Part shown: piece after piece, positions 24,833 to 34,860 of the stretch
Layout of the letters: every line of letters begins with the position of its first letter
Position numbering within the stretch: the first letter of the stretch is position 1
Assembly (NCBI GenBank): GCA_964400735.1
Contig: CAYNVQ010000002.1
Location: 434,001-498,000, forward strand
Direction: 5' to 3'
DNA: 64,000 nucleotides
Origin: CAYNVQ01 sp964400735
GTDB lineage: Bacteria; Acidobacteriota; Aminicenantia; Aminicenantales; Aminicenantaceae
Translations under genes and position numbers: made by a program
The notes under the pieces: generated by a model
What the model saw: the letters and a program-made list of their open reading frames with translations, nothing else
The model's database searches: none
Told to the model about the DNA's origin: nothing

Positions 24833-27613
24833 TTAACGAGGGTAAATGGTTTTCTTGATCAAGACTTCTAACTCCTTATTCTCGGATAAGGGCAAAGGTA
24901 TCTTATCCTTTAAACGTCGAGAGTCAAAAGCGCGGAGGAGGTGGCCGTTACAGAGCAGCTCGTAATGCGCGGCCGGCAGTCCCGAGATATCGAGATAGGT
25001 CATATGATCGCCGCCCGTACGGTTTTCGATCACGAAAGAGATTTTGCTCATGGTATCGTCGAAATGGATGGGCGTTTTGGACGAAAAACCATCCCTCTCC
25101 AGCAGAAGATGAAACCGGATATTCCCTCGGATCACATGAAACCGCTGACGCAGTCCGTCCTGGGGGATAACTTCTACATCATTTCCGGAGCGGACGAGAC
25201 TCCCTCCAAGAGCACACAGCCCGAACAGCGGGTCATCCATCACCACAGTGGCCGCTGTTCGAAGGGCTGCTCCGTAGCCCAGGTCGATCTCACAGCTGTA
25301 AAACCAGGGGCCCCGTCCTTGTTCTTTTCCCAGCCACGTTCGGCCGTAAGCTTCCATGACAAAGGCGCTCCCCGCCGCACCGTCGTTTTCCGGGCCTGGG
25401 TACCAAAAGCCATAGTCGGATTCCGAAGTTCCCGAGTTCATCAGGGCCCAGGAACTCAGGAAGGAAGCATAACCCAGCCGGAGGTAATCCGCCGGGTTCT
25501 GGGCGTAATGCAGACCATAATCCAGGATCGCCCATCCTCCCATCTGGGACATATACCGGAGGGATCTCTCGCCACCCAGCAAATAGTAAGCTGTCTCTAG
25601 CCATCCGCGGGCAGCGATGTTCAGCGCTATCTCTTCCTTCATAAATTTCAAGGCATCCTCGAGCTTGACTTTTAGGGAAGAATCCGGCTTTTTCGATTCT
25701 TCCACAGCATACCGGGCAAAGGCCTGGTAGGACTCGAACCCTGTAGGGTCATAGGGATACTCCGAGTGGAAGAGGTTGGGACCGTCGTTAATGAAATGCT
25801 CGACCTTGCCGTTCCATCTCTCGCGCAGCCAGTCCTCTTCCTCTTCCCAGCCCTTGTCTGCGAGTTCTTTTATAAGAAAAGGAATGACGACCTCATCGTA
25901 GTTGCCGAGGGCAAGGGCTGACCAATTGGCGGTTTCAAGCGGGATGGTGAAGTAGGCTTTGGCCGTTCCAAATGCGCGCTCGAGGTAGCCGTCGGCATCC
26001 AGATATTTTGTCAGGTTCGGGTAATGTTTGGCCACGCGGTACATGCTCCAATAGAGATTGATGATATGGGGATAGTCGAAAACCCGCCAAACGTGACCTG
26101 TCCATCCCTCTCGGTCTAAGGGCGAGCTTTCACGGTTGACTTTCCAGTCGGGGATGCCGTAGACGGCATAGGGGTATTGTTCCCGATCCGTGCATTGGAG
26201 CTTCCCCCAGATAAAATTTTCGAGATAATACTCCACCGCCTCGATCTCTTCGGCCGAAGGATAGATCACGTTTTTGGCAGCGATGTAAGGCGCCTTGCAC
26301 AGGCCCGGATCGTCGCAGGAGAGAACATAGCGCCTCAGACCGTCTGTGTCGTCCGGACCGCGGAGCACACAATGCCTCATGTCCCACTCCGAAAACAGCC
26401 CGTTGTACCAGCGGCCTGGATCTCGGTGCTGCTGATTGTGAACCAGGAAAGCGGCGCGCTTTTTCATCAGGGTTTCCAAGGGCTCGGTGACGAAGAATTC
26501 CAGGATCATGGATTGTGATTTGCCGAAGTTTATGGTGAGCTTGTTTTCTCCCAAACGGGAAAATGTGATCTTGAAAATTCGAGTATCTTTGGCCTTTTCA
26601 CCCAGGTCACCGATCCGGGTTAGCTCCGGAAATTCGGGGATGATTGAGGCGATGGTGTTTTTGGTGCGCAGCGAGATCATGACCTCCAAATCAGCCGGGA
26701 CGGTCATCCCAGGAACCACATGGATGTCGAGCAGCCCTTCTTCATACAGGATGTCGCGGACGCCGTCGTAGTCGTCGGCCCAACGGAATTTGAACATGTA
26801 GGTGATCTCGTCATCCGGCGAAAATTTGGGTGTCAGAAAGGCGCTGGTGGAAGGTTGACGCCAGGTTCCTCCCTTTTCCAGAGCTGAGGATAAGGTAACG
26901 GTTGAATGGATGTAGACACCGCCTCTATCGGCATATTCCAGTTTGGCCGGTTTGAAATTGCGTTCGTTTCCTGAGGACTCGAAAAGAGGGCATTCAGCGA
27001 CAGGAACCATGACCAAATAGGGACCCTCGCTGTTCGGCCTCATCCAATACAAGAACGATCCATGACCTGAAATGAACCGGTGGGGGACCACCCTCTGGGT
27101 GTACATAGTGGTCTTGTCCCAACGGGGCCCCGAGTTGAAGGGAAGCACTAGGACGATGTCTCCCAGTTCTAGAGGTTTGTGGGTGAGGTTTCGGAAATGA
27201 ACGCTCCAGTAGAGGGCATCGCCATCCACCTTGAATCGTTCTTGAAGTTCCAAATCGGCAAAGTAGTCGTCCCAGCCGGATTCGTTGTAGATGACAAGAT
27301 GATGAGGATCTCCATTTTCTTTAGATGATATCCTTATCCGGCGCCGGACTTTGTCGGCTTTTCGGGTGGAGAATTCCTGCCAGGAGCCCTCGGGAAGGCG
27401 GTAGCGGACCAGAACGTGTCCCAGAGTTTCTCCGGCTTGGATGTACTCTGTGTCATAGGTATCACCGGCCCGTTTCAAGCTTTCGATGCCGGCCGGATTG
27501 AACCGCAGCTTGAAGAAATCAGAGATTGCGGGGCTCGGCTTTTTTGCCCAGGCCCCTGTTGAAAGAAGGAACAGAAGAGCCAAGAGCGCTCGGACAGGTC
27601 TTCCTGATTTCAT
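24833..27613 (-). CDS. Large secreted protein, probable polysaccharide-active enzyme (DUF5695-like)
   Basis: The first ATG is 27613 (a TTG lies at 27625), giving 926 residues and a signal peptide (ALLALLFLLSTGAWA). The N-terminal ~380 residues are beta-rich (RFISGHGSFLYWMRPNSEGP). The second half is helical with aromatic and acidic clusters (NGLFSEWDMRHCVLRGPDDT, PYDPTGFESYQAFARYA, WYPGPENDGAAGSAF), like an alpha/alpha-toroid glycosidase. From memory it resembles DUF5695 proteins of polysaccharide loci; no activity is established here. It is 45 bp downstream of the GH127-discoidin gene and surely co-transcribed with it, so a role in arabinan or arabinogalactan-protein breakdown is likely. Confidence 0.7.
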   Translation of the reverse strand: MKSGRPVRALLALLFLLSTGAWAKKPSPAISDFFKLRFNPAGIESLKRAGDTYDTEYIQAGETLGHVLVRYRLPEGSWQEFSTRKADKVRRRIRISSKENGDPHHLVIYNESGWDDYFADLELQERFKVDGDALYWSVHFRNLTHKPLELGDIVLVLPFNSGPRWDKTTMYTQRVVPHRFISGHGSFLYWMRPNSEGPYLVMVPVAECPLFESSGNERNFKPAKLEYADRGGVYIHSTVTLSSALEKGGTWRQPSTSAFLTPKFSPDDEITYMFKFRWADDYDGVRDILYEEGLLDIHVVPGMTVPADLEVMISLRTKNTIASIIPEFPELTRIGDLGEKAKDTRIFKITFSRLGENKLTINFGKSQSMILEFFVTEPLETLMKKRAAFLVHNQQHRDPGRWYNGLFSEWDMRHCVLRGPDDTDGLRRYVLSCDDPGLCKAPYIAAKNVIYPSAEEIEAVEYYLENFIWGKLQCTDREQYPYAVYGIPDWKVNRESSPLDREGWTGHVWRVFDYPHIINLYWSMYRVAKHYPNLTKYLDADGYLERAFGTAKAYFTIPLETANWSALALGNYDEVVIPFLIKELADKGWEEEEDWLRERWNGKVEHFINDGPNLFHSEYPYDPTGFESYQAFARYAVEESKKPDSSLKVKLEDALKFMKEEIALNIAARGWLETAYYLLGGERSLRYMSQMGGWAILDYGLHYAQNPADYLRLGYASFLSSWALMNSGTSESDYGFWYPGPENDGAAGSAFVMEAYGRTWLGKEQGRGPWFYSCEIDLGYGAALRTAATVVMDDPLFGLCALGGSLVRSGNDVEVIPQDGLRQRFHVIRGNIRFHLLLERDGFSSKTPIHFDDTMSKISFVIENRTGGDHMTYLDISGLPAAHYELLCNGHLLRAFDSRRLKDKIPLPLSENKELEVLIKKTIYPR

Positions 27614-27658
27614 GTCTTTTTGCAAAAAAACTTCAGCCGAGAAGTTATCTGATCTTAT

Positions 27659-30088
27659 TTATCTGACCTTCCATTCGTGGATGCCCGCTGAAAATTTTTG
27701 CTGCAGCCTGATTTCCAGGCGCAGGGCCGATGTCCGGACCGGGCTGAAATGGACTATGTTGTATTTGTCTTTTTCCACTCCGTAGGGCTCACTGTTGGCG
27801 ACGGGCCTCCAGGTGTTGCCGGATTTGTACAGGATGCGCCAGGATTCAGGGACGCGGCATCCTCCCCGGCCCGTATCGTCGAACCAGTAAACCTTTACTT
27901 CCGAGACTGTCTCGGGTTGGGCAAAATCGTACTGCGCCCATTCGGTCGTCCCTTTGTTGGGCCACCAGTGAAGATAGCTCACCGAGTGATCGTTGGAAGC
28001 GGATGGCTCCCACTGGTCGTTGATAGAGGATCCGTTTTTATTTCCTGAAACGCTGACCCGGCTGGTGGAGGCGATGCTCGGCTGGGGCAGGATGCGCGCT
28101 GTTGACTCGTCCCGCGCCAGCCAGACGGCCATCTCCCCTTGTCCGCGGTGGGCCCAAGCGTAATAAGGGATGGCCGTAAACGCCTGTTCGTTTTTGAGAA
28201 GCGTTTTTCCGTCCTTATCGTATTTGAGGGTTTCGGCCGATCCATCGAGCACGACCACCCCGTTGAAAAGGTCGTCGTGTTTCCGAGGCTCCAGGTTGGC
28301 CGCATCATCGAGAACCAGGTTGCTCACATATCCCTGGTTATCCGCCCCCTCGGCGCAGTAGACGACGGGGCCTCTCTCCAAAGCCACTCTGCCGGCATCG
28401 GCCTCGACGGCTTCGTGACTGAGAACGCGGCGGATGGACATGGGAAGTTCGAGGACTATGGTGTCCCCTTTTTTCCATCGGCGATCGATGCGCACGAAAC
28501 CCTTTTCGACGGTGGAATCGGTGGGTTCTCCGTTTACCTGAACCGCTGTTTTTTGATCGGAGGAGCTGAGATACCTGTAGAGATCTGATGGAACCGGCTG
28601 GTTCCTGGCCCATCCCGGGATGCGGACGGAGATAGCGAATTTTTTCGTTTTTTCCGGATCGATGGTCATAATGACCTTTCCTTCCCAAGGATAGGCTGTT
28701 TCCTGGTTGATGTGGACCACCTGACTTTCCGTTTGGATTTTGGCTTCGTTCTGCACGAAGAGGTTGACATAAATGTCATTGCCTCGGGTGGCATAGACAT
28801 ATCCGGGGACCGAGGGGACGAACCGGGTGACATTGGACGGGCAGCAGGCGCAGGTAAACCAGGGACTTCGCTGGTGCTGGCCGTGGCTTTCGAGCGGATT
28901 GGAATAGAAGAACAGGTCACCGGTCAAGCCGATACCCGAGATGATCCCGTTATAGAGGACGCGCTCCAGGACATCGAGGTATTTGGCATCTCCAGTGAGG
29001 AGAAACATCCGGTGGTTCCAGAAAGCGTTGGCGATGGAGGCGCAGGTCTCGCAGTAGGCCGAGGCGTTGGGAAGCTCGTAGTCCTTGCCGAAAGACTCCC
29101 CTCCGCTTTGTGACCCGATTCCTCCGGTGATGTACATTTTCTTGGAGACCACATTGTTCCACAGGGTATCGAGCGCTTCACGGTAAGCCTCATCGCCGGT
29201 AAGAGCGGCCACATCGGCCATTCCCGAGTACATGTAAGCTGCCCTTACGGCGTGGCCGACCGGTTCGGTCTGTTCGATGACCGGCAGATGGTCCTGGGAG
29301 TATTCGCCGTAAAGTTCCCGTCCGTGGGGATGGCCGCGTTCATCCAGAAAGAATTTGGCCAGGTCCAGGTATCTTTTATCTCCGGTCATGCGGTAGAGCT
29401 TGACCAGACCGATTTCGATCTCCTGATGGCCGGGAACGCCGATCTTTTTTCCCGGACCGAAAACGTGGTCGATCAGGTCCGCGTTTTTTAGAGCGATATT
29501 CAAGAAAGAAAATTTTCCCGTGGCCTGGTAATGGGCGACAGCCGCCTCATACATATGACCCGCGTTGTACAGCTCGTGGCCCAGATACATGTTGGCCCAA
29601 CGTTCCTCGGTGTTCACCCATAGAACCTTGGGCGGATTGGGAAATACAGTCCTCGCTGTATAGATATAACCGTCCAGCTCCTGGGCAGCGCCGATCTTGG
29701 CGATAAGGTCGTCCAGATATTTATTGAGTTCCGGGTCCGGATGCACTTTGAGGGCATAAGAGGCGCCCTCGATGATTTTGTAGACATCCGAGTCGTCGAA
29801 AGGATAAGTGGTGCAGAAGCCTTTTTCGATGGGTGTTCCGTTGAGGATTTCCGAGGCGTTTTCGAAGTTTTCGATCCGCCCGGTTTCTTTACACTGCTCG
29901 AATGCATAGGGAATGGTCACGGTCCGGTTCGTCTCCATGCGGGGGAGCCAGAAACTATCCGTGAAATGAACTTCGGTGAAGGGCACAGGCTTGACGGGAT
30001 AATCCGTCTGAGTTTTTTGTTCGCAACTCGTGCCCAAAATCATGAGGAAAAGAGCCGCCATAAAGATAAAAACGAGATTTTTTTTCAT
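27659..30088 (-). CDS. GH127 beta-L-arabinofuranosidase with C-terminal discoidin-like domain
   Basis: 809 residues; AAAGGAG precedes ATG 30088. The signal ends in a lipobox (FLMILGTSC). The GH127 core shows FTEVHFTDSFWLPRMETNR, CETCASIANAFWNHRM (Glu347, Cys349) and CACCPSNVTRF (Cys415-Cys416), parallel to the gene at 22600-24612. An extra ~130 residues at the end (for example YDFAQPETVSEVKVYWFDDT and ALRLEIRLQ) look like an F5/8 type C (CBM32-like) carbohydrate-binding domain. It heads a minus-strand unit with the 926-residue protein. Repeat A lies immediately upstream of the Shine-Dalgarno. Confidence 0.9.
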   Translation of the reverse strand: MKKNLVFIFMAALFLMILGTSCEQKTQTDYPVKPVPFTEVHFTDSFWLPRMETNRTVTIPYAFEQCKETGRIENFENASEILNGTPIEKGFCTTYPFDDSDVYKIIEGASYALKVHPDPELNKYLDDLIAKIGAAQELDGYIYTARTVFPNPPKVLWVNTEERWANMYLGHELYNAGHMYEAAVAHYQATGKFSFLNIALKNADLIDHVFGPGKKIGVPGHQEIEIGLVKLYRMTGDKRYLDLAKFFLDERGHPHGRELYGEYSQDHLPVIEQTEPVGHAVRAAYMYSGMADVAALTGDEAYREALDTLWNNVVSKKMYITGGIGSQSGGESFGKDYELPNASAYCETCASIANAFWNHRMFLLTGDAKYLDVLERVLYNGIISGIGLTGDLFFYSNPLESHGQHQRSPWFTCACCPSNVTRFVPSVPGYVYATRGNDIYVNLFVQNEAKIQTESQVVHINQETAYPWEGKVIMTIDPEKTKKFAISVRIPGWARNQPVPSDLYRYLSSSDQKTAVQVNGEPTDSTVEKGFVRIDRRWKKGDTIVLELPMSIRRVLSHEAVEADAGRVALERGPVVYCAEGADNQGYVSNLVLDDAANLEPRKHDDLFNGVVVLDGSAETLKYDKDGKTLLKNEQAFTAIPYYAWAHRGQGEMAVWLARDESTARILPQPSIASTSRVSVSGNKNGSSINDQWEPSASNDHSVSYLHWWPNKGTTEWAQYDFAQPETVSEVKVYWFDDTGRGGCRVPESWRILYKSGNTWRPVANSEPYGVEKDKYNIVHFSPVRTSALRLEIRLQQKFSAGIHEWKVR

Positions 30089-30103
30089 TCATTTACTCCT
30101 TTG

Positions 30104-30548
30104 GGGGACGCTCCTCTAGGTACCACCCTACAAATAGGGGACGTTCCTTTAGGTACCACCCCATAAATTAGAATGGTCGGAAGTTTCATTAGGGCCACCC
30201 TATTGTTTTTTGAGTAAATATCATTTTTGAAAAAAGAACATTTCTCTATTAAAGAATATATTTACGTTTTGATGCCGTCAATACTCCATAGAATATCATT
30301 TATGGGGGCTATCTTCCAGGCTTTCCCATCTAAGTTCCAGGTCCATTACTTTTAGCCGAGTTTTCAGATCCATTGAGAAATAAAGTTGTTCTTAAAGTTT
30401 GATAAGGGTAGGCCAATCATGAAGGTGTGACCAGACATCATTCTATCTTTTGCATTTTGTTTCATCGATTTAGTTCATTAATCAGCTCGTCGCTAACTGT
30501 TTCCTCTACCTCGATTCGAGATAGGGTGGTACCTAGAGGAGCGTCCCC
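30104..30548. mobile_element. 445-bp non-coding unit bounded by perfect inverted copies of repeat A
   Basis: The left end (30104-30131) reads GGGGACGCTCC, TCTA, GGTACCACCCTA, and the right end (30521-30548) is its exact reverse complement over 27 bp. A second, direct copy (30137-30164, GGGGACGTTCC...ACCACCCCAT) follows the left end, and a partial one (AGGGCCACCCTATT) lies at 30193-30206. The interior is A+T-rich and has no ORF. It fills the gap between the GH127 RBS and the stop of the VPS10-like gene, which is one base from the right end. This architecture fits a MITE-like or REP-type element with no transposase of its own. Confidence 0.6.
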
Positions 30549-30549
30549 A

Positions 30550-33288
30550 TTACTTGATGGTTGAGGGGTGAGGGCCGATGGCCCAGCCCGATTTTTTCGG
30601 GATGAGGGCCGTTTGTGTTAGTTCTTTGCCGCCGACCTTCAGGGCGACCGTGTATTCTCCGGGTTCCACCAAGGCGCCGCGCCCTGACCATCGGCGCTGC
30701 CCTTCTTGTCTCGGCGGGGGAGCGCTCCGCATGTCCCAGAAAACCCTGTTCAGACCGGCCTCGCTTTTCCCTTTCAGTTCCTGCAGAATCTGGCCCGAAG
30801 AATCGAGTATGGATATCGTTACACTCTCATCGGATTGATCCCTCAGATAGTAATAGATCGCCACAGCCTCGGGCTCGTTGGGAGTGGAAAGGTGCCGGTC
30901 TCCGTACAGGTGGTAGTTGCCCCAGCCGCGTGTAATGCGTTGTACCTTAGGATCGATGGTGAAAAGATGCACATCCTTTTCCAGGACCGTTCCGTTCAGT
31001 TCTTGAAGAGGGCTGATATCGGTGACGAACAGGCCCCGGCCGTAGGTTCCAACCACCAGGTCGTTTTCGCGGGGATGGACCAGAAGGTCATGGACCGGCA
31101 CAGAGGGCATATTGTTCCTGAACCTCACCCATCTTTTTCCGCCATCGATCGAGACGAACACGCCGCCATCCGTTCCGACGAACAACAGGTCCGGGTTTTT
31201 TTGGTCTTCGTAGATAACATTGACCGGAAGATCAGGCAGGTTAGCGGCGATCGATGTCCAGGTGGCCCCGTAATCCGTCGTTTTGAAAACAAAAGGTTCG
31301 AAAACATCTCTCCGGTAGCCCGTCTTGGTCACATAGGCCGTGCCGGCATCGTGGCTGGAGGCGGAAATCCGGCTGACCCAGAATTCTTCGGGCCCTCCTG
31401 CGGCGGCGATCTTCTGTGTCATCTCTTCCCAGGCCTGGCCGTGGTTGCGCGTGAGCCAGACCTTTCCGTCGTCGGTTCCCACCCAGATGATCCCTGGTTC
31501 GGCCGGTGACTCGGAGATGGTCGTAACCGTGCAGTATTGGATGTGACCGCGTCCGGCGATCTTGACCGGATCGTTCAAGGTCAGGTCAGGACTGATCTCC
31601 TCCCAGTCGTCACCGCGGTTCTTGGATCGCATCAGCATCTGGGTTCCCGTGTAGATCACCCGGCTGTCATGGGGAGAGATGCGGATCGGAGGACACCAGT
31701 TGAACCGGTAAGGTTCTTTTTCTTCTTCTCTCCGGGGCTGGATGTCTGTTCGAATCCCCAGCTTTTGGTCGACTCGCTGGTGGCCGCCGAATTGAAGGGC
31801 GTTGTAAACCCAGCGGCTGTCGTGGGGATCGACTTGATTGTACATCCCGTCGCCCCCTCCCACCGTGACCCAGTCCTCCAGCGTGATCCGGCCCGACCAG
31901 GCGTTGCTCGGTCCTTTCCAGGAGTCGTGGTCCTGAAGTCCCCCATAGATGTTATAGGGATCATCCATGTCCACGCCGATGGCGTAAAACTCCCCCAAGG
32001 GAAGATTGTAGTGGTGGTCGCAGGTTTTGCCGCCATCATAAGAGATGAACACGCCTCCGTCGCTCCCCAGGATGAGGCGATCGGAATTCTGGGGATCGAT
32101 CCACAGTGTTCGGACATCTCCGAACATTTGAGAGAAAAGCCTTCGGGGGGGCCAGTCGATATCGTGCCAGGTCATGCCGCCGTCTGTGGAATTGGCCAAG
32201 CAGATGCTGGTGACGAAGATGTTCATGTCGTTGTGGGGGTCGATTCGAATCAGGTTGAAGGAATAGGCGGCCTTTCCTCCGACATTGTCTTGGAGATCGT
32301 TCATTTTCTTCCAGGTCTGACCGGCGTCCTCTGTCCGGTAGACTTCGCCGCCGATCATCCTTTCCTCAGGTTCCATGCCGCGCCGGCGGTCCTGAGCGGC
32401 CTCTTCCTCCAACGGCGGCCGCATGTTGGCGTTTTCGACCACGGCGTATAGGATATCGGGATTATCCAGGTAGATGTCCAATCCGATTCGGCCGATTTTT
32501 CCCTCTGGAAGTCCTCCTTTCAGCTTGGTCCAATTCATGCCGCCGTCTGTGGTCTTGTAGATGCCGCTCTCTGGTCCGCCCTCCTCGAAATGCCAGGGGT
32601 AGCGGTATTTTTCATAGGCAGCGGCATATAGAATTTCGGGATCTCTCCGGTCCATCACTAAGTCGATCACGCCGACCTTTTCGTTAATATAAAGGATTCT
32701 TTGCCAGGTCATTCCGCCGTCTGTAGTTTTGAAGACGCCCCGCTCCTCATTGAAGGAGTAAAGGTGTCCCATGGCGGCCACATATACGGTGTCCGGGTTT
32801 GAGGGATGGACGATGATCTGGGCGATATGATGGGAATCGAGCAGTCCCATGTGCTGCCAGGTTTTCCCGGCGTCTGTGGATTTGTACACCCCATCTCCGG
32901 AGTAAGAACTCCGGGCGCAGGCCACCTCTCCCGTGCCCACCCAGACGATGTCAGGATCGGAAGGAGCCAGGGCCACGGCACCGATCGAAAGCTTGTGCTG
33001 GCCGTCGAAAATCGGTTCGAAGGTGGTCCCGTTATTGATGGTCTTCCAGACGCCCCCGTTTCGCGTTCCTACGTAAAAGGTGTAAAGGTGGGCTTTGAGG
33101 GGAGATTCGGGAACGGCAAAATCCGTCACCCACGACCCAGCCCGGTAAGGGCCGAGATTCCGGAAAGACAGAGGCTTTAGGAGTGCCTCATCGAAAGCCA
33201 TGCGACCCTCTGGCCAGACTTGGAAAACTAAGCCGGACAGACAGAATAAAATGAGCGTCAATAGAAGAAATCTTTTCCCCTTAATCAT
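30550..33288 (-). CDS. Secreted VPS10/BNR-repeat propeller protein
   Basis: 912 residues, RBS GGAGGAGG, signal peptide (FLLLTLILFCLSGLVF). Many sialidase-type Asp-box repeats are seen (STDAGKTWQHM, TTDGGMTWQRI, TEDAGQTWKKM, SYDGGKTCDHH, SIDGGKRWVRF), which build one or two large beta-propellers like those of VPS10/sortilin domains and the 'photosystem stability' proteins. The last ~120 residues (DQSDESVTISILDSSGQILQ, REGQ-rich, GEYTVALKVGG) form a FlgD-like/Ig-type sandwich. Such proteins are abundant in Acidobacteria-related genomes. A glycosidase role is often annotated but not proven. It lies between two arabinosidase genes, and repeat A sits one base from its stop. Confidence 0.85.
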   Translation of the reverse strand: MIKGKRFLLLTLILFCLSGLVFQVWPEGRMAFDEALLKPLSFRNLGPYRAGSWVTDFAVPESPLKAHLYTFYVGTRNGGVWKTINNGTTFEPIFDGQHKLSIGAVALAPSDPDIVWVGTGEVACARSSYSGDGVYKSTDAGKTWQHMGLLDSHHIAQIIVHPSNPDTVYVAAMGHLYSFNEERGVFKTTDGGMTWQRILYINEKVGVIDLVMDRRDPEILYAAAYEKYRYPWHFEEGGPESGIYKTTDGGMNWTKLKGGLPEGKIGRIGLDIYLDNPDILYAVVENANMRPPLEEEAAQDRRRGMEPEERMIGGEVYRTEDAGQTWKKMNDLQDNVGGKAAYSFNLIRIDPHNDMNIFVTSICLANSTDGGMTWHDIDWPPRRLFSQMFGDVRTLWIDPQNSDRLILGSDGGVFISYDGGKTCDHHYNLPLGEFYAIGVDMDDPYNIYGGLQDHDSWKGPSNAWSGRITLEDWVTVGGGDGMYNQVDPHDSRWVYNALQFGGHQRVDQKLGIRTDIQPRREEEKEPYRFNWCPPIRISPHDSRVIYTGTQMLMRSKNRGDDWEEISPDLTLNDPVKIAGRGHIQYCTVTTISESPAEPGIIWVGTDDGKVWLTRNHGQAWEEMTQKIAAAGGPEEFWVSRISASSHDAGTAYVTKTGYRRDVFEPFVFKTTDYGATWTSIAANLPDLPVNVIYEDQKNPDLLFVGTDGGVFVSIDGGKRWVRFRNNMPSVPVHDLLVHPRENDLVVGTYGRGLFVTDISPLQELNGTVLEKDVHLFTIDPKVQRITRGWGNYHLYGDRHLSTPNEPEAVAIYYYLRDQSDESVTISILDSSGQILQELKGKSEAGLNRVFWDMRSAPPPRQEGQRRWSGRGALVEPGEYTVALKVGGKELTQTALIPKKSGWAIGPHPSTIK

Positions 33289-33673
33289 GTTTCCTCCTCC
33301 ATGGAATAAAAACTTATCCCATCGTATGCGTTCCTATCGTATTTTTTCAGGATTTTTTAGCCGCACATTCGTTGCAAGATTATTTTTATAACGATAGCAC
33401 AGATAAACTCAAGTTTTTTGGCCGTGTCTCTTTTTGATTTGGGGGACGTTCCTTAAGGTACCACCCTATTTTTATGACTCCTTTGAAACAGCCGGAAAAG
33501 TTGAGGATACTTTATTAGCCGCACTTTGTACGCGTCCTGTATGGGTTGACAGCTAAATTAGCGGCGTTGGTGTGAGGGCTGAGATTGCCTATTGAGAAAT
33601 CTGTGCATTTCATATATCTTTTAGGAATATTGCCGAAAATGAATCGTTAGGGTAGGAGAAAGGAGATCAGATA
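33289..33673. other. Divergent intergenic region with one copy of repeat A
   Basis: Repeat A (GGGGACGTTCC, TTAA, GGTACCACCCTATT) occupies 33442-33469 as a single copy. The remainder shows no ORF. TTGACA at 33547 has no acceptable -10 box at 16-18 bp, so the promoters of the VPS10-like and mutarotase genes remain unlocated. Confidence 0.6.
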
Positions 33674-34837
33674 ATGAAAAAATCTCGGTCGATGCATTTT
33701 TTATATCTTTTTATGGGATTGATGTTGTTGTTTTTTTCTTGCGGTAAAAAGACAACCACCGAGGAGGTAACGGATCAAATGAAAGAAGAACCGAAGATGG
33801 AAATCCAGAGGCAGGAATTTGGGCAGCAGCCCGATGGTCAGATGGTGGATCTGTACGTTTTGACCAATGGAAACGGCCTGGAGGCCAGAATCATGACCTA
33901 TGGTGCCACCCTGGTGTCGCTTAAAGTGCCGGACAATGATGGAAATTTGGCGGATATCACACTGGGCTGCGATTCACTGGAAGGATACCTTGAGGCTTCA
34001 CCCTATTTTGGCGCGACAGTCGGGCGCTATGCCAACCGGATCGCCAAGGGGAAGTTCACTCTGAATGGCGTCGAATACACTCTGGCCACCAACAACGGGG
34101 AAAATCATCTCCATGGAGGTATCAAGGGGTTCGACAAGGTCCTTTGGCAGGCAGGAACGGTCAGACAGGAAGATGGGGTTGGGGTTAAATTTGTCTATTT
34201 AAGCAAGGACGGCGAAGAAGGCTATCCAGGCAACCTCAATTGCACGGTGACCTATATGCTGACCGATAAGGATGAGCTTAAAATCAGCTATGAGGCAAAA
34301 ACAGACAAGCCCACGCTCGTCAACCTCACCCACCACAGCTACTTCAACCTCGCCGGCCAGGGAAATGGAGATATCCTTGGTCATGAGTTGATGGTCAATG
34401 CCGACCAATACACGCCGGTGGATGCCGGTCTTATTCCCACCGGGGAGATCAGGGATGTGGCAGGGACTCCCATGGATTTTACGACCCCCCACACCATAGG
34501 GGAGAGGATTGCCCAGGTGGAAGGCGGTTACGACCATAATTTTGTCCTGCGCGGCGGCGGGGGCGAGATAGTGCTGGCGGCTAGGGTTTATGAGCCTCAA
34601 AGCGGAAGGGTGATGGAGGTCTATACCACAGAGCCGGGTATACAATTTTACTCCGGGAATTTTCTAGACGGTTCAATTACCGGCAAGGATGGAAAGGTTT
34701 ATTATCAGTATTATGGATTCTGCCTTGAACCGCAGCACTTCCCCGACTCTCCTAACAAACCCAACTTCCCGTCAGCCATCCTCCGCCCCGGCGAAACTTA
34801 TCAAACCCAAACCGTCTTTAGATTCTCTACTCAATAA
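33674..34837 (+). CDS. galM: Lipoprotein aldose 1-epimerase (mutarotase)
   Basis: 387 residues with GGAGAAAGGAGATC upstream and a lipobox (LMLLFFSCGKK). The GalM core is complete: AKGKFTLNGVEYTLATNNG with GENHLHGG, catalytic His in NLTHHSYFNLAGQG, GYDHNFVLRG, and the glutamate in YTTEPGIQFYSGN. It interconverts alpha and beta anomers of aldoses. Being exported and lipid-anchored, it would act on sugar released in the periplasm. Retaining GH127/GH146 and GH51 enzymes release one anomer, so a mutarotase ahead of uptake is sensible. It is followed by the GH51 gene on the same strand. Confidence 0.92.
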   Translation: MKKSRSMHFLYLFMGLMLLFFSCGKKTTTEEVTDQMKEEPKMEIQRQEFGQQPDGQMVDLYVLTNGNGLEARIMTYGATLVSLKVPDNDGNLADITLGCDSLEGYLEASPYFGATVGRYANRIAKGKFTLNGVEYTLATNNGENHLHGGIKGFDKVLWQAGTVRQEDGVGVKFVYLSKDGEEGYPGNLNCTVTYMLTDKDELKISYEAKTDKPTLVNLTHHSYFNLAGQGNGDILGHELMVNADQYTPVDAGLIPTGEIRDVAGTPMDFTTPHTIGERIAQVEGGYDHNFVLRGGGGEIVLAARVYEPQSGRVMEVYTTEPGIQFYSGNFLDGSITGKDGKVYYQYYGFCLEPQHFPDSPNKPNFPSAILRPGETYQTQTVFRFSTQ

Positions 34838-34860
34838 ACTTAAAAAAGGTGACTAAAAAA

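Noticed and set aside
25725..25760. tRNA T-arm-like string (GACTCGAACCC) in the 926-residue protein gene
   Set aside because: Lies inside a solid coding frame and no cloverleaf can be completed around it.
31537..32451. 304-codon plus-strand frame opposite the VPS10-like gene
   Set aside because: Antisense to clear Asp-box repeats; no signal, domain or ribosome binding site.
33547..33576. TTGACA as a promoter for the mutarotase gene
   Set aside because: No acceptable -10 hexamer at 16-18 bp and the distance to the gene is long.
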